This document shows, piece by piece, positions 1 to 7,851 of a DNA stretch of 64,000 nucleotides. Numbering within the stretch: the first letter of the stretch is position 1; each line of letters opens with the position of its first letter. Made by a program: the position numbers and the translations under genes. The stretch is from the NCBI GenBank assembly GCA_964628985.1, contig CAZVNJ010000010.1, positions 1 through 64,000 on the forward strand. The letters run 5' to 3'. Origin of the DNA: SURF-43 sp964628985 (GTDB lineage: Bacteria > Chloroflexota > Dehalococcoidia > UBA2979). Under the pieces are notes generated by a model, which saw only the letters and a list, made by a program, of their open reading frames with translations, had not been told where the DNA came from and made no database searches.

Positions 1-142
1 AGTTGGCGCTGATGTGCTTGTCGCCGCACTTGAAGACGACGACGGCGTTGAGGCGACCGAACTTGCGGTAGGTCGGGTCTTCCTTCGTGATGTCGGCGAG
101 GGCCTGGAACCACTCGACGGATGGGAACTCAAGGTCGGCCAT
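1..142 (-). CDS. SCP2-like sterol/lipid-binding protein, partial
   Basis: The N-terminal 47 residues of a minus-strand gene running off the left edge. They read as a small soluble domain with a helix-rich start (SVEWFQALADITKEDPTYRK) followed by the first beta strand (LNAVVVFKCGDK), which resembles the start of SCP2 sterol-carrier domains that bind lipids or acyl-CoA. It is the last visible gene of the operon containing the ferritin-like pair and the FmdB protein, 50 nt after the FmdB gene. The SCP2 assignment rests on a short stretch, so it is tentative; the reading frame itself looks coding. Confidence 0.5.
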   Translation of the reverse strand, partial: MADLEFPSVEWFQALADITKEDPTYRKFGRLNAVVVFKCGDKHISAN

Positions 143-192
143 GTCAGTCCTCTTTCAGTACGGTCGCGCGGGCACGGTGCCTGGAACGCTGC

Positions 193-492
193 CTAGAAGT
201 CGATGGGTGGTCCGGGGTCCTGGGCGGCGCTGAAGGGCGTCAACTTGTTCAGGTGGCGCATCGGCTCGGCCTCCGGCGTCCGGGCCATCTGATCCTCGAC
301 CATCCGCTTGTACATCGGGTCGATCGAGCGCAGGGCGTCGATCTCGCTGTGCGTGACGGCGAAGGCCGATGGCTGGCGCTTGATCGAGGCGGCCTGGCAG
401 ACCTGGCAGGCCGCGGGCTCCGCCCTCCCCGAGCGCACGAGGGCCTCGAAGATGGCGCCGCACGCCTCGCACCGGTAGGTGTAGAGCGGCAC
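193..492 (-). CDS. FmdB-family zinc ribbon protein
   Basis: A 99-residue protein starting at GTG. Its N-terminus MPLYTYRCEACG is the hallmark of the FmdB/CxxC_CxxC_SSSS zinc ribbon, with C8, C11, C29 and C32 forming the metal knuckles. The rest is a charged tail with no further domain. FmdB-type ribbons are small putative regulatory or scaffold proteins of unproven function, and they often travel with amide or CoA metabolism genes. It begins 4 nt after the upstream ferritin-like gene, so it is almost certainly co-transcribed with it. Confidence 0.85.
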   Translation of the reverse strand: MPLYTYRCEACGAIFEALVRSGRAEPAACQVCQAASIKRQPSAFAVTHSEIDALRSIDPMYKRMVEDQMARTPEAEPMRHLNKLTPFSAAQDPGPPIDF

Positions 493-496
493 GTCG

Positions 497-1603
497 CTAC
501 GCCTGGGGCCGCGGCGGCGCGGCCATGCCGGAGAGCATCATCTGGAAGCCGCTCGAGAGCGACTTGCTGCGCTCGAGGTTGGCCTGCTTGCAGCGCGAGA
601 GGTACGTCTTCACGAAGTCCTGGAGCATCTTGCGGACGACTTTCATCCCCTCGTCCATCCCGGCGACGCTCCCGCCGAAGATGATCGCGAGGGCCTCGGT
701 GAGCACGGGGTCACGGAGGTCGCGTCCCTGCGAGAATTCGACGCCGTTGAGCCAAACCTGGAAGCCGATCGCTAGTTCCGGCCGCTTCGAGATGGCGAAG
801 CGGATGTGGTCGACGGCATAGGCGGCGGCGCGCATGCGGTCAGGGATCAGTCGGGCGGCGAGCACCCGGTCAGCCTCGGAGGGTCCGTAGGTCGCGAGGT
901 AGCGCAGGATCGTGGTGTCGAGCGCGTTGCGGACGAACCACATGCCGAGGACGGTCTGGGACCAGCCGGCGTAGGTCTCCATGATCGTGCGGTTCATGCC
1001 GCCCGGGCTCTCGAGCATCATGCCGCCGCCATTGAGCATCGCGCGCTTGCGGTAGCCCTCGAACATGCGGGCGGAGTCGTAGGTCGCGGTAGAGAGGAAG
1101 AGTTTTACCTCGTGATAGCCCGGGCTGAGGTTCTGAAGCCAGCCCGAGATCACCTCGGTCTCCACGGAGGCGTGCTGCGAGAGTTCTGTGGCCACCTGGC
1201 AGATCGCGAGTTCGACGTCGTCGGGCAGGCCGTGCGCGGTCTCCCAGGGGACATCGGTGGCGGTGGACCAGCGGCGCGAGATGCCTTCCTCGTAGAGCAG
1301 CCCGGCACACTCGGCCCACTGCTCGTGCTTGTCCTGCAGGTAGTAGCCGCCGATGGAGCCTGCGCCAGCGGCGGGGTAGGCGCCGCGCGGCAGACGGTTG
1401 CGGTAGGCGATGTGGTCCGGCACCTCGGCGTAGACGCCGATGTTCAGCGCATCCACGGTGAGGCCGCCGCCGAACGGGTCGACTCGCGCCTTGATGCCCC
1501 AGCCGAGCGTCTTGTCCATCCAGGAGAGGTCCGGCGCCTCCGGGACGGGGTTGCCGTCGAGGTCGCGCTGGGGTCCGGTGGCGGGCGTCTGCTGCTGGAC
1601 CAT
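497..1603 (-). CDS. Ferritin-like protein lacking diiron ligands
   Basis: A 368-residue paralog of the neighbour at 1687-2811. The two share the PWET...LPDD, RKRA and NGGG blocks, so this is an R2/ferritin-like four-helix fold. The metal site is not conserved: where the neighbour has EARH this protein has SARM (177-180), where it has ESRH this one has RMRA (256-259), and the third-helix Glu is a hydrophobic residue. Only the first-helix Glu pair (105-106) survives. It therefore should not bind a diiron centre and may be a structural or regulatory partner of the active paralog. The start is an ATG with GGAGG 6 nt upstream. It lies 83 nt after the paralog in the same operon. Confidence 0.75.
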   Translation of the reverse strand: MVQQQTPATGPQRDLDGNPVPEAPDLSWMDKTLGWGIKARVDPFGGGLTVDALNIGVYAEVPDHIAYRNRLPRGAYPAAGAGSIGGYYLQDKHEQWAECAGLLYEEGISRRWSTATDVPWETAHGLPDDVELAICQVATELSQHASVETEVISGWLQNLSPGYHEVKLFLSTATYDSARMFEGYRKRAMLNGGGMMLESPGGMNRTIMETYAGWSQTVLGMWFVRNALDTTILRYLATYGPSEADRVLAARLIPDRMRAAAYAVDHIRFAISKRPELAIGFQVWLNGVEFSQGRDLRDPVLTEALAIIFGGSVAGMDEGMKVVRKMLQDFVKTYLSRCKQANLERSKSLSSGFQMMLSGMAAPPRPQA

Positions 1604-1686
1604 GGGGCCTCCGTATGACGCCCTACGCGTCGTAGTCAGGACGGTTGGGGCGCGTCAGCCGGACGCGCCCGACTGCGGACGGTCAG

Positions 1687-2811
1687 TTAGGCCGAGACGT
1701 ACGCGGCGAGCGTGGCGTTCGCGCGGCCGTTCTCGAAGCGCTCCCCGAGGCCCGCGACCTTCACGCGCTGGACGTACTCCTTCACCTGACGCTGGCGCAC
1801 GGCGAGCGCGATCTGCGCTCCTTCGGCCATCGAGGCGGGGTCGGAGCCGCCGCCGAGCAGGATCGCGAGTGCCGCGTTCGAGGGCGTCCCTCGCTGGGCC
1901 GGGTTCTGGCCACCGGTGCCAGCGACGAGGCCCAGTTCGATCTCGTCGAGGTAGGAGTGGATCTCCTCCTTGCGCTGTGGGTCGGTCTGGGAGAGGTACT
2001 GGAGGTGCATCACGCCGAATGCGACGTGGCGGGACTCGTCGGAGGCCGCGAGGCGATAGATCGCCTTCTCGGCGTCGTTGTAGGACATGCGCTCGCCCAT
2101 CCGGAAGATCGAGAGCACGAGACCCTCGCCCGAGATGTGCAGACGGGCGGACATCTCAGTGAAGTCCCGAGCCGAGTCGATCGCGCCTCCTGAGAGGGCG
2201 ACGTTCGTGGTCTGCGACATCAGCCCGCCCCCGTTGGCAAAGGCGCGCTTCCGGAACACATCCATGTGACGAGCCTCGTCCATGATCTGGGAGATCAGGA
2301 ACATGCGAGGCTCGTAGTAGTCCGGCGTGGTCTCCGAGATCCACTTGCCCGGGACGTCACCGGCGACGAACTCGACCTCGGTGAGGAAGGTGGCGAGCTG
2401 GCACTCGGCTCGCTCGATGTCGTCGGGCAGTTCCTCCATGGTCTCCCACGGTACGTCGACGGCCGAGGACCACTGACGCTGGACAGCCTCTTCGTAGAGC
2501 TGCGAGGCGTTCTTCAGCCAGATGTCTGCCTTCGTGCGGATCGAGTAGTTGCCGACGCGGGCCGCATTAGCGCGAGTCAGGGCGCCTCGCGGGCGGCCGG
2601 TCATGTTGTCCGACCAGTCCGGGATCTGTGCGAACGGCCCGCGATCGATGTCCTGGAGGAGGAGTCCGCCGGCCTCGGCATTCGAGTTGATCTGCGCGCC
2701 AAACGTCTCGCGTGGCAAGAGCCAGTCGAGGCGGTAGCCGTTCTTGCGGCCCTCCTCCATCAACTGCTGGAACGTCGTGATGTACTTCTCGGGCTTTGCC
2801 TCAATGGCCAT
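1687..2811 (-). CDS. Ferritin-like / R2-like diiron protein
   Basis: A 374-residue protein with the ligand pattern of the ribonucleotide-reductase-R2/diiron-oxygenase fold: helix-1 Glu in LYEEA (107-108), EARH (179-182), a Glu at 229 and ESRH (259-262). That is the E, ExxH, E, ExxH set needed for a dinuclear iron site. The substrate is unknown; the neighbourhood of CoA-metabolism genes suggests an oxygenase or desaturase, but this is inference. The frame stays open upstream to 2931, but the ATG at 2811 gives the family-like N-terminus and follows a GAGG element. It is the first gene of an operon with its degenerate paralog, FmdB and an SCP2-like gene. Confidence 0.78.
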   Translation of the reverse strand: MAIEAKPEKYITTFQQLMEEGRKNGYRLDWLLPRETFGAQINSNAEAGGLLLQDIDRGPFAQIPDWSDNMTGRPRGALTRANAARVGNYSIRTKADIWLKNASQLYEEAVQRQWSSAVDVPWETMEELPDDIERAECQLATFLTEVEFVAGDVPGKWISETTPDYYEPRMFLISQIMDEARHMDVFRKRAFANGGGLMSQTTNVALSGGAIDSARDFTEMSARLHISGEGLVLSIFRMGERMSYNDAEKAIYRLAASDESRHVAFGVMHLQYLSQTDPQRKEEIHSYLDEIELGLVAGTGGQNPAQRGTPSNAALAILLGGGSDPASMAEGAQIALAVRQRQVKEYVQRVKVAGLGERFENGRANATLAAYVSA

Positions 2812-2874
2812 CGTCTGCCTCGCAGTCCGCGCACACGGCAGCCGATGGGCGCCATGTGGTCCCTCATCACGCCG

Positions 2875-2904
2875 AGCATACAAGGTGTATGCAAAACCTG
2901 TAAA
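2875..2904 (-). promoter_or_regulatory. Putative sigma-70 promoter of the ferritin-like operon
   Basis: On the minus strand, TTTACA (2904-2899) and TATGCT (2880-2875) are separated by 18 nt and lie about 65-95 nt upstream of the ATG at 2811. The -35 matches consensus at 5 of 6 positions and the -10 at 4 of 6. The region is visibly AT-richer than its surroundings. Confidence 0.45.
2876..2892. promoter_or_regulatory. 17-bp palindromic operator
   Basis: GCATACA-AGG-TGTATGC is a perfect 7-bp inverted repeat with a 3-nt centre. It overlaps the -10 and spacer of the predicted promoter, the usual placement for a TetR- or GntR-type repressor site. No regulator gene is adjacent, so the binding protein is unknown. 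Confidence 0.5.
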
Positions 2905-3057
2905 TACTTCGCCGCTAGTTCTTGACTGCACAAGCCAGATGGTGTGCAGCGAGGCCTCGCGAGAATCCAGCGGGTCTCCCGGAGTGCGTACGGAGGGCGG
3001 GTGTTACCGTCCGCGTTCGCAGCGGGGTCGCCTCGATCCCGTCCGGCAGGGGGCAGC

Positions 3058-4368
3058 ATGCGGGCCATCGTGCAGCGGTTGCCGGTGCACTACGGCTGGC
3101 TCCTCGTGTGCGCCGCCGTGATCTGCAACACCGTCTCCAACATGGCGACGTTTTGGGCCGTGGGTCTCTGGATCCCAGCGGTGGCCGATGACTTCCAGGT
3201 GGACCGCACGCCGGTCGTCACTGCGTTCATGGCCGGGCAGGCCGTCTCCGCAGTCGCCGGCCCGTTCATCGGCCGATACATCGACCGTCACGGGTCACGG
3301 GGCACGCTGGTCGCAGGCGCGGTGGTCCTGCCAGCCGCGCTCGTGCTGACCTCATTCGCCGGCAACGTGCTGCAACTGTTCCTCGGTTGGTCCGTGGTGG
3401 GACTGGTACGCGGGCTGTCGCAACCGATCCCGTTCAACTGGCTCATGACGCGCTGGTTCGATGGCCGTCAGCGGCAGTCAGCGATCGGAGTCGTCACGAT
3501 CGGCTTCAGCCTCGGCGGCGCCACGTTGCTTCCGCTGCTCGCGAGCGTGCAAGAGTCGACGAGCTGGGAGGTGACGATGCAGATCGTCGCCGCGATTATC
3601 TTCGTCGTGCAGGGACTGACGGCGATATTCCTGGTGCGCGACCGGCCGGCCGACCTCGGACTGGAGCCGAGCATCGGCAAGAGCGACCGCGGGATGAAGC
3701 TGCTGGCGGCGGAAGACGACTGGGGGTTCACGGCGGCGGCGGCGCTGCGGAGCCTGCCGTTCTGGCTCCTCGGTGTCGGCCTCATGCTGTTCTTCATGGG
3801 GCAGGGTTCTGTGACCAACCTCGGCCTGGACTTCTTCCAGAGCCGGGGTGTGCAGGCCGGCGCGGCGGTATTCGCGGCCAGTTCCCTCGTCCGCACGATT
3901 GCGCGACTGCCGCTCGGCATGACGCTGTCCAGGTACAAGACGCCGTATCCCCTCGGTGTGGCTGTCTCGATCTCACAGGGCGTCGCAGTAGGCGCGCTGG
4001 TGCTGAGCACGGACGCGCTGGGGATCGTGACATTTGTGGCGCTCTGGGGGATCGGCGGTGCCTTCGGTCCGATGCTGGAGCCGCTGTTCGTGACGCACGT
4101 CTTCGGGGTGAAGCACTTCGGCGCGGTCAGCGGCAGTCTGGCGATGGTGGCCTTCATCGGGCAACTCACCGGATCGATCGGCGGCGCGTTCCTGTTCGAC
4201 CTGACCGGGTCGTACACAATCCCCTACTGGCTCTACACGGGCGGCTTCGGTGTGGCGGCAATGCTCCTATTCGCCGTCCGCTGGGCCGAGCGGCGGCCGT
4301 CGCACCTCGCCGCCGCCGAGAGGATGGGGAGGATCCGAGCGCCCTCGCCGCCGCCCACAGGCACGTAG
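3058..4368 (+). CDS. MFS transporter (OFA/monocarboxylate-like)
   Basis: A 436-residue major-facilitator carrier with about 12 hydrophobic segments. The N-terminal HYGWLLVCAAVI segment, the loop-2/3 motif FIGRYIDRHGSRG and a polar central loop near residue 205 are typical of the family that includes oxalate/formate and monocarboxylate carriers. The true start is the ATG at 3058 rather than the open frame from 2944, because the family begins a few residues before the YGW segment. It is divergent from the ferritin-like operon. The substrate is unknown; an organic acid is the reasonable guess from family and neighbours. Two paralogs lie at 5082 and 45213. Confidence 0.85.
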   Translation: MRAIVQRLPVHYGWLLVCAAVICNTVSNMATFWAVGLWIPAVADDFQVDRTPVVTAFMAGQAVSAVAGPFIGRYIDRHGSRGTLVAGAVVLPAALVLTSFAGNVLQLFLGWSVVGLVRGLSQPIPFNWLMTRWFDGRQRQSAIGVVTIGFSLGGATLLPLLASVQESTSWEVTMQIVAAIIFVVQGLTAIFLVRDRPADLGLEPSIGKSDRGMKLLAAEDDWGFTAAAALRSLPFWLLGVGLMLFFMGQGSVTNLGLDFFQSRGVQAGAAVFAASSLVRTIARLPLGMTLSRYKTPYPLGVAVSISQGVAVGALVLSTDALGIVTFVALWGIGGAFGPMLEPLFVTHVFGVKHFGAVSGSLAMVAFIGQLTGSIGGAFLFDLTGSYTIPYWLYTGGFGVAAMLLFAVRWAERRPSHLAAAERMGRIRAPSPPPTGT

Positions 4369-4473
4369 CCTGTCCAAGGTCACCGTGTGCGGGTGCCGAT
4401 GGCGCCTGTGCGCGCCCCGAGCCTGCCGCGAGGCTTCGTCCAGCGCGAGGCGCCGGCGGCGGGAGGACCACCC

Positions 4474-4926
4474 ATGAGGTACATCGAGGCGGTTGGCGTT
4501 GGGGGCGCGCTCGGTGGCCTGGGTCGGTGGGCGGCCGCTGCCGCTTCGCTGTTCATCGGCGCGGGAGCCGTCGGGGGTGGTTTCGAGGTGCTGCGAGACG
4601 CCGAGGGCTTCGGGCTGGACCCGGCGTGGATCGCGGGCTCGCCGTTCAAGGACTATCGGATCCCCGGGCTCTTCCTGTTCGTCGTCATCGGCGGTGGGAT
4701 GCTGGTGACCGCCGGCCTCGCACTATTGCGGAGCGACCTCTCGCGCGTCGCTGCGCTGACGATGGGCATGGTCCTCGCCCTCTGGCTCGCGATTGAGACG
4801 GCGATCGTCGGGTGGCAGGGCGGCCCTCAGGCGATGCTGCTGGTCGTATGCGGCGGAGGTGCTGCGGTGCTCATCCTTGCGGCGTTGGTCGGCAGCCGAA
4901 TCCCTGAGACCCGCCACTCGCGGTAG
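4474..4926 (+). CDS. Four-TM membrane protein, unknown function
   Basis: A 150-residue protein with four predicted membrane helices (around residues 18-36, 65-88, 92-112 and 118-138) and no recognised domain. The ATG at 4474 follows GGGAGGA at 7-nt spacing, which decides the start over the open frame from 4387. The last codons and the TAG stop fall inside the left copy of a 26-bp repeat shared with the end of yajQ, so its natural C-terminus may have been altered by a rearrangement. Confidence 0.65.
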   Translation: MRYIEAVGVGGALGGLGRWAAAAASLFIGAGAVGGGFEVLRDAEGFGLDPAWIAGSPFKDYRIPGLFLFVVIGGGMLVTAGLALLRSDLSRVAALTMGMVLALWLAIETAIVGWQGGPQAMLLVVCGGGAAVLILAALVGSRIPETRHSR

Positions 4927-4945
4927 TTGCCGAAGGTCAGTTCGA
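4920..4945. repeat. 26-bp direct repeat, left copy (yajQ 3'-end sequence)
   Basis: Matches 6493-6518 at 25 of 26 positions in the same orientation. Read on the minus strand it encodes IELTFGNYR, the C-terminus of YajQ. Homology stops abruptly on both sides. Together the two copies bracket the MFS gene at 5082-6425. Confidence 0.8.
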
Positions 4946-5081
4946 TCGCGCGCACCCGTTTCTGCCGGAGGCGGCCATCCGGCGATTCGGATCGCAGTGT
5001 CGGCACGCTGCGTCGCCCCTTACGACATCAGTGTTACGCTCCCGGACGCCTTGGTGAGCGCGATGAGGGACTGGGCGGGTC

Positions 5082-6425
5082 ATGGATCAGCGTCCTACCC
5101 TTCTCAGGCGTGCCTCCCCCCGGCGACCGTTCTATGGCTGGTGGATCGTGCTCGCCGCGGGCTGCGGGCACTTCGCCTCGGTCGGCTTCGTCAGCATCCT
5201 GTTCGCCGTTGTGCTCCGTCCGATGACGGATGAGCTTGGATGGACACGCGGCGAGTTCATCGTCGCGACCTCAGCGGCGGCCGTGCTTGCCGCGATCACG
5301 GGGCCCCTGATCGGCCCGATGATCGACCGAAGCGGGCCACGCCCGCTGATGCTCGTCGGGGCAGTGAGTTACGGGGCGATCCTCCTCGTGACTTCCTTCG
5401 TTACCGCCCTCTGGCAGTTCGTCGCCCTCCAACTCGTTGCTGGGGTCCTCGCCCGGCCTCTGATCGCGGGGGTCGTGGTGAACGTGGCCGTGTCCAAGTG
5501 GTTCGTCGTGCGCCGTGGGTGGGCGATCTCGATCGCGAGCAGCGGCTTCTCCTTTGGCACCATGCTGATGCCGGTGGTCGCCACGTCTGTGGTCGCGTCG
5601 TTCGGGTGGCGGGACGCGTTCGTCGTGATGGCGATCCTGTTCTGGGTGCTCATGATCCCGGCCGCCCTACTGATGCGGAGTAGCCCCGAGGACTACGGGC
5701 TACTGCCGGATGGGCCGGCAAAGGCCGGACTGGGTGACGAACGGAACCGGCGAGATCAGGAACGCGTCCGCAGCGACTTCGACGGTTCCTTCACACGCCG
5801 GCAGGCGGTACATACCTGGGCGTTCTGGCTGCTGATGGTCGCGTTCAGCCTCTTCCTCGCGAGCAACATCGCGATGCTGTTCCACGGGATCCCCTTTGCG
5901 ACCGGTTCCGGGTTCGGACCGCGAGAGGCCGGCTTTGCCTTTGGCCTGACCGGCGTCTCCGGACTCGCCTCCAAGCCGGTGTGGGGTTGGGCACTGGCAC
6001 GCTACTCACCGCGTTACCTGTCCGTGTCCGCGTTCGCGTGTGCGCTCGCCGGTACGCTGCTGCTCCTCGTTGCGACGCAGATGCAGTCGATGGCCGTGTT
6101 GCTTGTCGCCTTCGCCAGCTGGGGATTTGGGTTCGGTGGGGTGACCCCGCTCTCGGAGTACATGTGGGCGTCGTACTTCGGGCGGCGCCACCTCGGCGCG
6201 GTACGGAGCCTCAGTGTCCCCGTGCAGGTGGGCGCGACGGCCCTCGGGCCGCTGCTGGTCGCCCTCTGGTTCGACACCATCGGCTCATACGACGGTGCGT
6301 TCATGATGATGGTCGCGGTCTACGCCGTCGGCGCTGTTGTTGTTTCGCTAGCGCGTGATCCTCGCCCCGCGGGTGACATGTCACGGCCGCAGCCAGTGCC
6401 TACCGGGGACGGGGGGAGGGCCTGA
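5082..6425 (+). CDS. MFS transporter (OFA/monocarboxylate-like)
   Basis: A 447-residue, roughly 12-TM carrier paralogous to the genes at 3058 and 45213. It opens with RRPFYGWWIVLAAG, carries the GPLIGPMIDRSGPRP loop motif and has a charged central loop (about residues 205-245) between two six-helix halves. The ATG at 5082 follows a GGGCGGG stretch with a GAGGGA further out. It is bracketed by the 26-bp direct repeats at 4920 and 6493, which suggests it entered as a unit at the 3' end of yajQ. The substrate cannot be read from sequence; a carboxylate is the family-based guess. Confidence 0.85.
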   Translation: MDQRPTLLRRASPRRPFYGWWIVLAAGCGHFASVGFVSILFAVVLRPMTDELGWTRGEFIVATSAAAVLAAITGPLIGPMIDRSGPRPLMLVGAVSYGAILLVTSFVTALWQFVALQLVAGVLARPLIAGVVVNVAVSKWFVVRRGWAISIASSGFSFGTMLMPVVATSVVASFGWRDAFVVMAILFWVLMIPAALLMRSSPEDYGLLPDGPAKAGLGDERNRRDQERVRSDFDGSFTRRQAVHTWAFWLLMVAFSLFLASNIAMLFHGIPFATGSGFGPREAGFAFGLTGVSGLASKPVWGWALARYSPRYLSVSAFACALAGTLLLLVATQMQSMAVLLVAFASWGFGFGGVTPLSEYMWASYFGRRHLGAVRSLSVPVQVGATALGPLLVALWFDTIGSYDGAFMMMVAVYAVGAVVVSLARDPRPAGDMSRPQPVPTGDGGRA

Positions 6426-6431
6426 GTCTGG

Positions 6432-6472
6432 TGCGTCGCCGCCCAGATGGGAGCGTGCGACCGGCGGACGCA
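6432..6472. terminator. Possible bidirectional terminator hairpin
   Basis: TGCGTCGCCG pairs with CGGCGGACGCA across about 20 nt, with one bulged base. It lies between the convergent ends of the MFS gene and yajQ. There is no T-tract, so assignment is weak. Confidence 0.3.
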
Positions 6473-6489
6473 GCCTGTGTGCACTGACC

Positions 6490-6990
6490 TTAGCGGTAAT
6501 TGCCGAAGGTCAGTTCGACACCGAAGTCCTCCTCGCGGAGGGCCGCCATCGCCGCCTGGAGGTCATCGCGGGTCGGGCCGGAGACGCGGACGGCGTCACC
6601 CTGGATCTGCGACTGGACCTTTTTCAGCTTCTGGTCGCGGATGTACTGCGTGATCTTTTTCGCCGTGTCACTGTCGATCGCCTGCACGAGCGTGATGACC
6701 TGTTTGACCGAGTCACCGCCAGCAGGCTCGGCCTTGCCGCGCTTGATGTTCTTCAGCGGGATCTTCCGCGCGAGCAGACGCCCCAGGAGGACGTCCCACG
6801 CAGCGTCGAGTTTGAACTCGTCGGTCGTGTGGATCTCGATTGTGCTCGCCTTGCGGTCGTAGTCGATCTCGACCTTGATCCCTTTGAAGTCGTAACGGCC
6901 GGTGATCTCCTTCAGCGCCTGGTTCACGGCGTTGTCGACCTCCTGCAGGTCGCATCCGGTGGTGATGTCAAACGATTCGGTCTTGGCCAT
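6490..6990 (-). CDS. yajQ: YajQ-family cyclic-di-GMP/nucleotide-binding protein
   Basis: A 166-residue full-length YajQ. It shows the N-terminal SFDITTGCDLQEVDNAVNQA, the DFKG core and the C-terminal FGVELTFGNYR that define the family. YajQ has two ferredoxin-like folds and binds c-di-GMP in some Gram-negatives, where it partners with transcription factors; in other bacteria its role is open. The window also has a GGDEF protein (30964) and a HD-GYP protein (36119), so c-di-GMP is likely used here. The last 26 bp of the gene are duplicated at 4920-4945. Confidence 0.95.
   Translation of the reverse strand: MAKTESFDITTGCDLQEVDNAVNQALKEITGRYDFKGIKVEIDYDRKASTIEIHTTDEFKLDAAWDVLLGRLLARKIPLKNIKRGKAEPAGGDSVKQVITLVQAIDSDTAKKITQYIRDQKLKKVQSQIQGDAVRVSGPTRDDLQAAMAALREEDFGVELTFGNYR
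6493..6518. repeat. 26-bp direct repeat, right copy (inside yajQ 3' end)
   Basis: The intact counterpart of 4920-4945, one mismatch, same orientation. It encodes the last residues of functional YajQ up to its terminal Arg codon. Confidence 0.8.
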
Positions 6991-7053
6991 CGGTCCATTC
7001 CTCTGTCTGAAGCGCTGTTGAGGATACCCGGTGGTGAGCGACCGCGTCTTCGC

Positions 7054-7818
7054 TCAACGCCCCTCAAACTTAGGGGCTCGCTTTTCCTGGAAGGCAGTGC
7101 GCCCCTCAATGCGATCGTAGGTCTGGTAGGTGAGGAAGCGGCTGTCCTGCTCAAAGCGGAGCGCCTCCGGGAGTGTCTGTGTGAGCGATGACCAGACCTG
7201 TCGCTTCGCGAGGGCAAACGCGATCGTCGGACCCTGTGCCCAGCGCTCGGCGATCTCCATCGCACGCGCTAACGCCTGGCCAGCGGGGACGACGTGCTGG
7301 ACGAGGCGCGCGTCGAGGGCTTCTGCGGCGGTGATGCGATGCGCGTCCAGCAGCCACTGCATCGCCTGGCCCGGGCCGACGACATTGGTGAGCGCCCATG
7401 CGACGCCGCTGTCCGGCGCGAGCCCTCGCTGGGTGAAGGCGGGGAAGAGGTGTCCATCCTCGGCGATCACACGGACGTCGCACGCCATCGCGAGTGCCAT
7501 GCCTGCGCCAGCGGCGTAGCCCTCGACCGCGGCGATCACCGGGACGTGCATGCGCTGAACCTCGTAGATCCAGTCGTAGCGCTGGGAGTTCGCGCGATAC
7601 CCCTCCGCGGTGAGCGCGGCCTCTCCAGTGAGGTCGGCACCGCTGCAGAAGTGCTTGCCGGTGCCTGTGACCACGGCGGCACGGATCGAGGAGTCCTGCT
7701 CGGCCTCGCGCAGGGTGGCGAGGAAGGTGAGGCGCAGTTCGTCGTTGTAAGCGTTGCCCACCTCAGGGCGGTTGAGCGTGAGCAGCAGCACGGCCCCCCG
7801 CTGTTCCTTCAGCAGCAT
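7054..7818 (-). CDS. Enoyl-CoA hydratase/isomerase family protein
   Basis: A 254-residue crotonase-fold enzyme acting on acyl-CoA thioesters. The two oxyanion-hole segments are visible: HFCSGADL (57-63) and GYAAGAGM (100-107). Position 126-138 reads FPAFTQRGLAPDSG, lacking the Glu of classical hydratases but keeping an Asp at 136, as in PaaG-like isomerases. An isomerase or related activity is therefore more likely than simple hydration. It is the last gene of a minus-strand run with a CaiB protein and a second crotonase, which points to a CoA-linked degradation pathway. Confidence 0.88.
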   Translation of the reverse strand: MLLKEQRGAVLLLTLNRPEVGNAYNDELRLTFLATLREAEQDSSIRAAVVTGTGKHFCSGADLTGEAALTAEGYRANSQRYDWIYEVQRMHVPVIAAVEGYAAGAGMALAMACDVRVIAEDGHLFPAFTQRGLAPDSGVAWALTNVVGPGQAMQWLLDAHRITAAEALDARLVQHVVPAGQALARAMEIAERWAQGPTIAFALAKRQVWSSLTQTLPEALRFEQDSRFLTYQTYDRIEGRTAFQEKRAPKFEGR

Positions 7819-7851
7819 CGGGCCTGGATTCTGAGTGGTGATGGCGGGCTC

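Noticed and set aside
806..1618. Long plus-strand open frame antisense to the ligand-less ferritin-like gene
   Set aside because: High-GC shadow frame: low-complexity Arg/Gly/Val-rich translation, no domain, fully antisense to a clear gene.
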